DNA of 22,252 nt from JAVVFH01 sp032250585. Lineage in GTDB: Bacteria > Pseudomonadota > Gammaproteobacteria > Xanthomonadales > SZUA-36. Both the position numbers and the translations under genes were made by a program. Within the stretch, counting starts at the first letter, position 1, and each line of letters opens with the position of its first letter. The stretch covers positions 1-22,252 of the forward strand of contig JAVVFH010000029.1 in assembly GCA_032250585.1 (NCBI GenBank). The letters are read 5' to 3'. Shown piece after piece: positions 7,145-14,563 of this stretch. The notes beneath the pieces are model-generated. The model saw nothing but the letters and a program-made list of their open reading frames with translations, was not told the origin of the DNA and did not search any database.

Positions 7145-9309
7145 CAGGTGTCCTCGCGGATCACGATATCGGCGTCGTCCCTGGAGGTGGTCGGCAGCCG
7201 GAAGCGGGTCCAGCTGTCGCCGGAGATCGAACTGTGCTCGACGCCGAGCGGGTTCATGACGGCACTGCAGCCCAGCATGATGCGGTTCGGCTTGGAGAAA
7301 TTGAAGATCCTGATCAGCGGTTTGTTCGCGCCTGCTTCGATAACGCAGATGAACCCGGTGTTGGTGCGGTCGCATTGCGCATCGGTAGCTTCGATTTCCA
7401 CGTCGGCCGCCTTCACTCCAGCTACCGAAGAGCTAATGGTGCCGCGGATGACAACGCTCGACAAAGGCGGCGGCGTGCTCGAATCGTTCGCATTGGCGTA
7501 CAAGTCATAACTCTCGACGATGTTTGCGGGATCGACCGGGTCGGTTGCCGTCAGGCCGATGTTGCCGGTATGGGCGCTCGAACTGATCGCTGAAGTGCCG
7601 GACCCGGACTGCAGCACGGCCACGCCGCGACTGTGCGTGTTGTTATCGGCCACGGCCTCGTTGGTCACATCGATCGGATTATTGACGGGCTCTTCGTTCC
7701 AGCGCGCCAGCCAGGTCAGCTGCACGTCGTAGAAAGGGATGATTTCCAGCGCCGTGGAGACACCCGGCGTACCGCAGTTCTCACCAACGCCGCCGTCGTC
7801 CAGGCAATTGATCTTCTGACGCAGGTCGTCGGTCATGTAATCGATGTAGATGCCGCGCGAGCGCAGTTGCTGCTGCGTGGCGCCCGTCAGCGTGGGCAGG
7901 TCGGTCGCCGTCAACTTACTGCTGGCGGGAAATTCCACGGCCGGCGACATGCTCTGCGGCGGGGTCAATAACGGCGTGGGTGCGCTGGTGGTGTTGCTTT
8001 CGTAACCGTCGACAATCGCCGCTTCGAAGAGCGATACCGCGTCGGTCACGTACTTCGAGTACTCGGCAACCTCGCCGCTCTCGTCCAGGAAATTGCCGGG
8101 AAAGGCGTTCAGGCCTTCCTGGCGCAGGTCCTGCGCGACGCGGAAAAAGCCGTCCTTGCGCACCATCCGGCAGGCCTCGAGGTAAAAATCACCGTCGTTC
8201 TGGGCCAGCAGGAAGTCGCCATTGCGGTCACGGCGGTAATGCTTGTGATCGTTCTGCAGCGCACCGGCACTCGAGTCGAAGTAGTCGCTGGACGCGCGGA
8301 AGGGGTTGTAGCGCGAGCGCCCCGGGTCGCTGCCCTGGTCCTGCTCGCCGGTGCCGCCATCGTGGTGGTCACGGCAGCACTGGTCGCAGAGGATGCTCTG
8401 CTGACTGCTGGCGCTTTCGCCGAAGGGTTTGGAAACGAATTCCCCCTCGGTGTATTCGGTGCCTTCCCAGACCGTCGGGCGCCGCCCGCCTTCCGCGTCG
8501 ACAGTCGGAAGACGCAGCGTGCATTGGCAACTGACCGCGCGAAATTCCTCGCGGCGCAGGAAAAGGGCGCCGTCGCTGTTCTGGGAATAGGTCACCACGT
8601 CGAACTTGGTTTCAACCAGCTCGTCCTGGCGAATGACGTCCGGCAGCGGGGTGGTGGATTCCTTGAACTTGTTCTGGCCGAGCTGAATGGAAATGATGTC
8701 CGGGTTCTGGCCCGGGTTGTAATCGACCGGCGGCGAGAACAGGCTTTCGTTGGAATTGAGGACGACCTTCGCACCGGTGGTGGTCGTGAACGATGAAATC
8801 AGGTCGGCCACGGTAATACGGCCGGTGCCCAGCCCGGTCGTGGCGTTAGTCTCGTCAATCTGGAAGCTCTGCGCCGCGTCGCCCGTGGCCCAGGAAACCG
8901 TCAGTTCCACGCGCTTCATGGCGGGGTTGACGATATCCGAGTTGGGCTTGGTGAGCTGAAATTGCTCGGTGGCGGGGTTGTAATAATAGTCGGTAACGGT
9001 CGGCGTGATCGTATAGTCGATCCCGCCGCGGTTGACGGAGGGAGTAAAAGCACCCAGTTCCGGGTCGTCATCGATGTTGTTGAACGCATACACGTCGCTG
9101 CTTCGGGTGATCTGGCTGAAGGACCTCAGCCGCTCGATTTCTTCCTCGGCGATGTTGATGGCCACCGTGCGCGCGTTGGAATCGGAGCTGGACTTGCTGA
9201 GGTTGCCCTGCAGCTGAGCCAGCGCCATCATGCCCAGCGCGAAGATCAGGATTCCAACCAGCACCTCGATCAGGGTGTAGCCGGCTTGTGAACGCGTCCG
9301 TGCTTTCAT
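7141..9309 (-). CDS. Giant PilV/GspI-like minor pilin, set B
   Basis: This is a type IV pilus minor pilin with an exceptionally long exported part (722 aa; typical PilV is below 200 aa). The type III signal ends at Gly10 in QAG/YTLIEVLVGILIFALG, with Glu at mature position +5. The following helix matches PilV (LQGNLSKSSSDSNARTVAINIAEEEIERLR). The extension of about 550 residues has C261-x-C263, then C308-x2-C311-C312-x-D-H-H-D (to 317), an acidic DRNGDF stretch, YLEACRMVRKDGFFRVAQD, and LRSRGIYIDYMT. A beta-rich cysteine-paired domain and WTRFRLP lie near the C-terminus. All 12 cysteines have counterparts in the set-A paralogue. The ATG at 9309 follows AGAGG at 8-nt spacing; ATG 9315 is possible. 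It is the last gene of its operon, 19 bp after pilX. The function of the extension is unknown. Confidence 0.85.
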   Translation of the reverse strand: MKARTRSQAGYTLIEVLVGILIFALGMMALAQLQGNLSKSSSDSNARTVAINIAEEEIERLRSFSQITRSSDVYAFNNIDDDPELGAFTPSVNRGGIDYTITPTVTDYYYNPATEQFQLTKPNSDIVNPAMKRVELTVSWATGDAAQSFQIDETNATTGLGTGRITVADLISSFTTTTGAKVVLNSNESLFSPPVDYNPGQNPDIISIQLGQNKFKESTTPLPDVIRQDELVETKFDVVTYSQNSDGALFLRREEFRAVSCQCTLRLPTVDAEGGRRPTVWEGTEYTEGEFVSKPFGESASSQQSILCDQCCRDHHDGGTGEQDQGSDPGRSRYNPFRASSDYFDSSAGALQNDHKHYRRDRNGDFLLAQNDGDFYLEACRMVRKDGFFRVAQDLRQEGLNAFPGNFLDESGEVAEYSKYVTDAVSLFEAAIVDGYESNTTSAPTPLLTPPQSMSPAVEFPASSKLTATDLPTLTGATQQQLRSRGIYIDYMTDDLRQKINCLDDGGVGENCGTPGVSTALEIIPFYDVQLTWLARWNEEPVNNPIDVTNEAVADNNTHSRGVAVLQSGSGTSAISSSAHTGNIGLTATDPVDPANIVESYDLYANANDSSTPPPLSSVVIRGTISSSVAGVKAADVEIEATDAQCDRTNTGFICVIEAGANKPLIRIFNFSKPNRIMLGCSAVMNPLGVEHSSISGDSWTRFRLPTTSRDDADIVIREDTC

Positions 9310-9328
9310 CGTCATGTCCTCTGGTTCC

Positions 9329-10861
9329 TTATGGCGCAGGCGGCGTCCAGGCAGCGGGGTTCGAGAAGTCCCAGGCATCGGGATGAAAATCGGACCAGCC
9401 GCCGAGCACGTTGCCGAGACCGCCAGTGCCGGCCACCCGGGTGATCAGGTTCTGGTTGTAGATCACCTGGAAAGTGCCGTTATAGGTTCCAAACTGGGCG
9501 TCCAGAATCACCTGCCCGTAAACAATGTTGTTGCCCTGGGATTCGAAGGTGGCCGTGATGTCTTCCACGTCGGAGACATACAGCACACCGAAGATCGTGG
9601 CCCCGCCCGCCATGCGCGTGACCGTGGCGGCCGAGATCAGCAACACCGGCGCGTCCGGCGAGCCGATCACCACATTCGAACCCACGTCACACTTCGAACC
9701 GGAAATCCAGTATATGCCCGAAGAGTGCGGACCCAGGCCATCGCAGTCGGTCAACACTTTGGCAAAGCCCTTCACCTGCTCGAAGTTGGTGCGCGGCGCA
9801 CCGAAATAGAACTGGAACAGGTCGCAGGGAAAATCCGTATCCTGCACCAGGTCGATACCGAGGATATCGTCACTGCCGTGCGTATAACTCAGGGACTCCT
9901 GAAATGCGCAGCTGCAGGAACCCGGGCACGCTACGCCGTCCGGGATCTGTTCAAGTTCGTACCATTCGTGAGCTTCGCAGGTCGCCCAGGAACCCTGGCT
10001 GGGATTGATCGTGCTACCGTCAACGGTGCAGGAAGAGTTGCCGTTCATCCACACCGAGATCGGAACGCCCACGCCGCCGCCGTTCGGATTGGCGACGATT
10101 TCCGCGGCCCCGGACGGCGGAAACATGTTCTTGGTGGTCAGAGGCACCGCGGGCGCCTGACCGCCGGCCGCGCCGCCGAAATTCGCCACCTGTTCGCGGA
10201 TGACCGCCTCGGCGCCGCAGCCGGCAGTGCCGCAGTCCGCCTGCCCCCGGGCCAGGACGGTGACCAAATAGCGGCTACCGTCCACAAAAGCAACGTCGCC
10301 GACCGGATCCGGATTGCAGTCCTGCGGAGTTACTCCCACGTTGATAAGGCAAAGCAAGGCTTGAACCGTCACGTCCTGGGTACCGTCCGGCAGCAGACCA
10401 TCGGCCTGCACCGGAAGGTTGAGCGAGCCGTTGTACGACCAGTAATAGAGGTTACCGCTTTCGCGAAGGGCAACATTCGGCTCTGCGAAACAGGGGTGCG
10501 TGCCGCTGCCCGTAAGGTCCAGCCCGGCGTCGCTGCAGCGCTCCCAGCGCTTGTTGGCGCTGCCATCGGTGCGCCAGCCATCGGTGCCGTCACCGAGCAT
10601 TGCGGGGATGCTGGAAGCCAGCGGTACCGCGTTCGCCTTGAAATATTCCTTGGCATTCTGAATGCCGGATTCGGCGGCGTGGAATGCCAGCTTCTGGCGC
10701 GCTTCGCTGGAGGAAACCCGCTGCTCGAAGACACCGACGCGGATGGCGAAAAACATCATCAGCGTCAGCAGCACCAGGATCAGGATGCCGGTGAACGTCG
10801 TGACCACCCCACGCTGCTGCCAGCGTAAACGTGAGTCATTGCTTCGATTGTTGGCTTTCAT
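9329..10861 (-). CDS. Large PilX/GspK-like minor pilin, set B
   Basis: The 510-aa product starts like PilX pilins: QQRG18 at the expected prepilin peptidase site, then VVTTFTGILILVLLTLMMFFAIRV, with Phe rather than Glu at +5, as expected of the tip-most GspK/PilX class. HAAESGIQNAKEYFK is the usual amphipathic continuation. The remainder, about 400 residues, far exceeds the usual PilX length of about 200. It contains 14 cysteines, a VPISVWMN block, and the compact cluster C312-x3-C316-x-C318. From about residue 383 to 475, IYWISGSKC, APVLLISAA, FGVLYVSDVED, YGQVILDA and NGTFQVIYN look like repeated rungs of a beta-helix or DUF7305-like pilus domain, which is inference. The ATG is preceded by AAAGG at 8 nt. 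Confidence 0.85.
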   Translation of the reverse strand: MKANNRSNDSRLRWQQRGVVTTFTGILILVLLTLMMFFAIRVGVFEQRVSSSEARQKLAFHAAESGIQNAKEYFKANAVPLASSIPAMLGDGTDGWRTDGSANKRWERCSDAGLDLTGSGTHPCFAEPNVALRESGNLYYWSYNGSLNLPVQADGLLPDGTQDVTVQALLCLINVGVTPQDCNPDPVGDVAFVDGSRYLVTVLARGQADCGTAGCGAEAVIREQVANFGGAAGGQAPAVPLTTKNMFPPSGAAEIVANPNGGGVGVPISVWMNGNSSCTVDGSTINPSQGSWATCEAHEWYELEQIPDGVACPGSCSCAFQESLSYTHGSDDILGIDLVQDTDFPCDLFQFYFGAPRTNFEQVKGFAKVLTDCDGLGPHSSGIYWISGSKCDVGSNVVIGSPDAPVLLISAATVTRMAGGATIFGVLYVSDVEDITATFESQGNNIVYGQVILDAQFGTYNGTFQVIYNQNLITRVAGTGGLGNVLGGWSDFHPDAWDFSNPAAWTPPAP

Positions 10862-10894
10862 GGCTTTTGCCTTTCCCTGCGCAGCCGATCGGTT

Positions 10895-11614
10895 TCAGAT
10901 GGCCGTCGGTTCGAACAGCAAGTCGTTGCGCACGCTGATGATGTCCCCGACACTGCGTACGATGCTGTCATCCAGCACCAGGCTGCCGTTCAGGTTGATG
11001 CGGATCTTTCTCACCTTCTGCGACAGCATATTGCCCAGCCCGTCATTGAGAATGAGTTCTTCGTACGAAAGGTCGTCGTCGATGTTCAGGGAATCGATAT
11101 CCAGGTGTTCGGGGTCGGTGATCTGAACCCAGCCTGCGGCCCCGGGCGCCGCACCGCAATCCGCTGTCGCCCCGCCGGTCCACATTTCGATGTAGCCGAT
11201 ACCCGCCGGCGCGACGCGGCGAAAACCGCCGGCACCGTTTTCGGTGGAGTCGCCGTCGTGATCACGGTCCATCTGGAAAATGAAGCAATCCCCGGCGGCG
11301 CTGATCGTGATGTCGCCCGTCGCCACGATGGAACCGTCCTTGAAGCAGTCTTCGTTGCCGTAGCAGTTCATCGCCTGGGCGTTGTAACTGCTGCGGCGAA
11401 CGTCACGCGTCATCATCTGCATGGCGACCCGCAGGTCGTCGGTCAGCTTGGTCATCTGGATGATTCGGGCCGTGCTGCCCAGCGAGTTGGACATCATGGC
11501 GATCATGGCCGCGGTCACGACCAGGCTGATGCTCATGGCGACCAGCACTTCCATCAGGCTGGCGCCGGCTTGGCGCTTGCTCGCAAGGTTTTCCATGCTT
11601 TGCTGCCTGTTCAT
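10895..11614 (-). CDS. PilW/GspJ-like minor pilin, set B
   Basis: A 239-aa type IV pilus minor pilin. The leader ends at Gly17 (KRQAG/ASLMEVLVAMSISLVVTAAM) with Glu at +5. The helix continues into LTDDLRVAMQMMTRDVRRSSYN, the usual PilW region. The exported part carries four cysteines, the first two in NCYGNEDC, all matched in the set-A copy, and a characteristic GGFRRVAPAGIGYIEMW block. The start at 11614 overlaps the upstream fimT stop as ATGA and has GGAGG seven bases before it, implying translational coupling. It is expected to sit in the tip complex between the PilV-like and PilX-like subunits. A longer frame to 11641 is less likely. Confidence 0.87.
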   Translation of the reverse strand: MNRQQSMENLASKRQAGASLMEVLVAMSISLVVTAAMIAMMSNSLGSTARIIQMTKLTDDLRVAMQMMTRDVRRSSYNAQAMNCYGNEDCFKDGSIVATGDITISAAGDCFIFQMDRDHDGDSTENGAGGFRRVAPAGIGYIEMWTGGATADCGAAPGAAGWVQITDPEHLDIDSLNIDDDLSYEELILNDGLGNMLSQKVRKIRINLNGSLVLDDSIVRSVGDIISVRNDLLFEPTAI

Positions 11615-12291
11615 GAAGTGGCCTCCGCAGTGGCCGGGCAAACCGGGTACCCGGGAACAGCGTGGCTCGCGCTATCACTGCACAGCGTCACACGGCCCGT
11701 GTTGTTGACCATCAGGTTGAGACGGAAAGCACCGCTGTTGGAGCGAAATTGCATGGACAACGGGTCCGCGAGATCGGGCAGACTGGCCAGATTGATCCGG
11801 GCACAGGTACTTGTCGAACTGGCGACCGGGTCGCAGGGCAGAAAGAGACCGCGGATGGGGTCGACGTAGTAGGCAGTGTTCTCACCGCTCACGGCCTGCA
11901 GTTTAACGGCATCGCCGGCCTGCACGTTGTCCAGGACAAAGGTCTGTGAGCTGACCTGGCACGATGCCGGCGTCGTGTCGCACTGACAAATCGCATCGTC
12001 ACTGGCCAGCCCCACGCACCAACTCGCGTCGGTTCCCTTGAACGAAAGGGTGACCTGCCGGTTGGTCCGCATGGCGATGCCCTGGGCCGTGTTGACGAAG
12101 GCCGCCAACTGCTCGGTGCCGTTCGTCAGCTGGCGTTTTTCGACCATGTCCTGATAGGACGGCAATGCCAGCGCAGCACCGATCGCGACCAGGGTCACGG
12201 AAATCATGAGTTCGACTACGGAAAAGCCCCGCTGACGAGAATTGCAGCGAGAATGGCCTCGACGGCCGAAATGCAGAATCCTTTTGAACAT
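11611..12291 (-). CDS. FimT/GspH-like minor pilin, set B
   Basis: A 226-aa GspH-family pilin, first gene of operon B. The leader is long and basic and ends at Gly22 (RQRG/FSVVELMISVTLVAIG), with Glu at +5. LPSYQDMVEKRQLTNGTEQLAAFVNTAQ is the standard GspH helix. The globular part has WCVGL, ICQCD and SCQVS, shared with the set-A paralogue. It also has one additional cysteine pair (LPCDPVASSTSTCAR) that set A lacks, probably an extra disulfide. The ATG at 12291 is preceded by AAGGA at about 8 nt; ATG 12300 and TTG 12312 are alternatives. The stop overlaps pilW by four bases. Confidence 0.86.
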   Translation of the reverse strand: MFKRILHFGRRGHSRCNSRQRGFSVVELMISVTLVAIGAALALPSYQDMVEKRQLTNGTEQLAAFVNTAQGIAMRTNRQVTLSFKGTDASWCVGLASDDAICQCDTTPASCQVSSQTFVLDNVQAGDAVKLQAVSGENTAYYVDPIRGLFLPCDPVASSTSTCARINLASLPDLADPLSMQFRSNSGAFRLNLMVNNTGRVTLCSDSASHAVPGYPVCPATAEATS

Positions 12292-12340
12292 GGCTTCCAT
12301 CCTTGGAATCAATCCGTCTCATCCTGAGACAGCCCTTATT

Positions 12341-12357
12341 CTGACAGAAATTGTCAG
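12341..12357. promoter_or_regulatory. Palindrome upstream of pilin operon B
   Basis: CTGACA and TGTCAG (12341-12346 and 12352-12357) form a perfect 6-bp dyad with a 5-bp spacer, about 50 bp before the fimT start of set B. It lies where an operator or activator site would be expected, since set A is terminated just upstream and operon B needs its own promoter. I see no convincing -35/-10 pair or sigma-54 site. Confidence 0.3.
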
Positions 12358-12436
12358 GTAGTGCCGCAAATCGTCGACCGCTGGGCAAAGTATTCCGACC
12401 GTTTATCGGTAGAGCCGTGTTCCTGGCCAGGAATCA

Positions 12437-12460
12437 AAACCGCCCCGGGCGGGGCGGTTT
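12437..12460 (-). terminator. Intrinsic terminator of pilin operon A
   Basis: AAACCGCCCC (12437-12446) and GGGGCGGTTT (12451-12460) pair perfectly around a 4-nt loop. On the minus strand the stem runs into a T-rich end (GGTTTTGATT), 11 bp after the set-A pilV stop. It separates the two pilin operons into independent transcription units. Confidence 0.8.
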
Positions 12461-12471
12461 GGTCGAATGGC

Positions 12472-14550
12472 TTAGCCGCAGGGGCTCTCGGCGATGGTGA
12501 TCGAAATCCCGCTGGTGTTCGATTGCGGCAATTCGAAACGGGTCCAATTCGTGGTCGCGGTCGTGCCGATGTTGAAAGCCAGGATAGTGAGCTGCGCACT
12601 GCAGGCGACCAGGTCGGTTTGCTCGTTTTTCCAGTAGTTACTGACCGTCACCGTCGGGGGCAGCGTATCGAGCTCCGTACTGTCCAGAATGCACATGAAC
12701 GTCGTGTTCGTCGGCTTGGTGCAGCTGACGCCCTGACTGCCCGTCAAGCTGACGATGCCGGCATCGGACGTGCCGCCCTGGCTGGACAAAGTGCCACTGA
12801 TCGTCACCCGCCCGCTGGTATCCGGCGGGTTGTCGCCTTCGCCGGCCTGCAGGAACAGGTCACTGGTCTTCAGTCGCTGAGTGCCCTCAGGAATGATGGG
12901 TATCGTTCCGACGAGGCCCACATTGCTTTTTTCGATTGTACTGTGTCCGGTGGACGGGCCGGCCTTCGAGCCAGCCAATTCGGCCCGCCCACGGCTGTAA
13001 CCGAAGCTGGACATTTCCTCGTTGCTCACATCGACCGGGTCTTCGGGCTGAGTTTCCGTCCAGCGTGCCAGCGCGGTGACCTGGACATCGAAAAACGGAT
13101 AAATCTCGAACACCGACTGGGCGTCTTTGGCTATGCAGTCCTCGTTACGCTGGCCGATGGTGGGAAAGCAATTATCGATCGTAGTCTGCAGCGCGGGCGT
13201 GATCATGTCCAGGTAGATGCCGCGGGACCTGAGCTGCTGACCCGCGATGTCCACCTCCGAGCGGTTGGCCTGGTCGCGTCCGGAATACGAAAGCTCGTCT
13301 GCAGCACTCGGTGGCGGACTGCCGTTGGTGAATTCAGCCGTTGCCACCGCACGGACATGATCGGAATATTCATCAATGTCGGACGGCAAGACCAGGTAAT
13401 CCTGTGGAAAGGCATTGACCTCGTTCAGGCTGAAGTCCTGGGCGACGCGGAAAAAGCCGTCCTTGCGAATCAGGCGGCAGGCTTCCAGGTAGTTGTCCCC
13501 GACAGCCGCCTCGACAAAATTCCCTTGCCGGTCGCGGTTGAAGTGTGCGTGATTGCCGGTAAAATTCCCGTCGTTGGGGCGATAGGAGGTATCGCCGCCG
13601 CCGGTGTCGTGGTGGTCCTGGCAACACACGTCACAGTATTGGCTCTGCTGATTGCTCGCACTCTCACCGAATTGCTTATCGGTGAATTCTCCCTCCACAA
13701 ACTCGGCGCCGTTCCACAACGTGGGCCGCCGGCCGGTCGCTGCCGTCCCACTGGGCGCCCTGAGCGTGCACTCGCAACTGACGACGGCGAACTCTTCCCG
13801 GCGCAGAAACAGGGCCTCGTCGCCGACCTGTGAATAGGTGATGACGTCGAACCAGGTTTCGATCAGTGCGTCGCGGCGGCGAACGATTGGCTCGGGCGTG
13901 GTCGATTCCTTGAACTTGCTGTTGTCAAGTGAAATCGCGACGATGTCCGGGTTCAGGCCCGGCGTGTAGTTGACCGGCGGTGTCCCGATTGCTTCGCCCT
14001 CGGCCGCGACCTTCGCATTGTTCAGCGAAGGAATGGAGTTGACGATGCTGGACAGGCGAAACGCGCCGCTGCCCAGGCGCCCTTCGGCATCGGCGAAATC
14101 AGTGCCGGCCCAGGTCACATTCAGGTCGATGCGTTTGAAATCCGACAGCGAAGTGTCACGATTTTCAGGCAGGTCGGAAACATCTTTCGTCACGGTTTCC
14201 CGATCGGGAAGGAAAAACCAGTCTTCCACGGTAACGGCCACGTTGTAGTCCACCCCACCCCTGGAAACGGTAAAGCTGTCATCCGCGATGTCCTGGTAGG
14301 CTCTTTGGCCGGGCGTGGTCTCCAGCACCTCGAAAGCCCTCATCGACTCGATGGTCTCCTCAGCGAGATTGGCCGCGACGGTGCGGGCATTGGCGTCACC
14401 ACTGCTGCGCGCGAGGTTCCCCTGCAACTGCGCCAACGCCAGCATGCCGATGGCAAAAATGACGATGGCCAGCAGGACCTCCAGCAGGGAAAGGCCGCCC
14501 GAGAATCTGCGCTCGATGCCGTTCGGATGGTGTCTGATGTGTCTGTTCAT
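12472..14550 (-). CDS. Giant PilV/GspI-like minor pilin, set A
   Basis: A 692-aa paralogue of the set-B PilV-like protein. The leader ends at Gly19 (RRFSGG/LSLLEVLLAIVIFAIGMLALAQ) with Glu at +5. The extension keeps the same landmarks in the same order: NPDIVAISLDNSKFKESTTP, FLRREEF, C259-x-C261, and the FGESASNQQS block. Next come C306-x2-C309-C310-x-D-H-H-D, YLEACRLIRKDGFFRVAQD, LRSRGIYLDMIT, a C-terminal cysteine-paired beta domain and WTRFELP. All 12 cysteines correspond to those in set B. The frame is open to 14676, but the ATG at 14550 follows a GGGGG tract by 10-11 nt, starts 13 bp after the pilX stop and yields a normal prepilin leader. It is the last gene of operon A. The extension resembles no family I can name. 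Confidence 0.85.
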   Translation of the reverse strand: MNRHIRHHPNGIERRFSGGLSLLEVLLAIVIFAIGMLALAQLQGNLARSSGDANARTVAANLAEETIESMRAFEVLETTPGQRAYQDIADDSFTVSRGGVDYNVAVTVEDWFFLPDRETVTKDVSDLPENRDTSLSDFKRIDLNVTWAGTDFADAEGRLGSGAFRLSSIVNSIPSLNNAKVAAEGEAIGTPPVNYTPGLNPDIVAISLDNSKFKESTTPEPIVRRRDALIETWFDVITYSQVGDEALFLRREEFAVVSCECTLRAPSGTAATGRRPTLWNGAEFVEGEFTDKQFGESASNQQSQYCDVCCQDHHDTGGGDTSYRPNDGNFTGNHAHFNRDRQGNFVEAAVGDNYLEACRLIRKDGFFRVAQDFSLNEVNAFPQDYLVLPSDIDEYSDHVRAVATAEFTNGSPPPSAADELSYSGRDQANRSEVDIAGQQLRSRGIYLDMITPALQTTIDNCFPTIGQRNEDCIAKDAQSVFEIYPFFDVQVTALARWTETQPEDPVDVSNEEMSSFGYSRGRAELAGSKAGPSTGHSTIEKSNVGLVGTIPIIPEGTQRLKTSDLFLQAGEGDNPPDTSGRVTISGTLSSQGGTSDAGIVSLTGSQGVSCTKPTNTTFMCILDSTELDTLPPTVTVSNYWKNEQTDLVACSAQLTILAFNIGTTATTNWTRFELPQSNTSGISITIAESPCG

Positions 14551-14563
14551 GTTGAAGAGCCCC

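Noticed and set aside
8359..8388. CDQCC-x-DHHD in the giant PilV considered as a c-type haem site
   Set aside because: Haem c attachment needs CxxCH. Here the residue after CxxC is Cys, and the same holds in the paralogue (CDVCC), so a metal or disulfide site is more plausible.
9314..10828. 504-aa plus-strand frame opposite the set-B pilX gene, and a similar one at 12361-13833 opposite set-A pilV
   Set aside because: Both have shadow composition (Arg/His/Val/Ala-rich) and no motifs, while the minus strand carries pilins with signal sequences, ribosome binding sites and paralogues.
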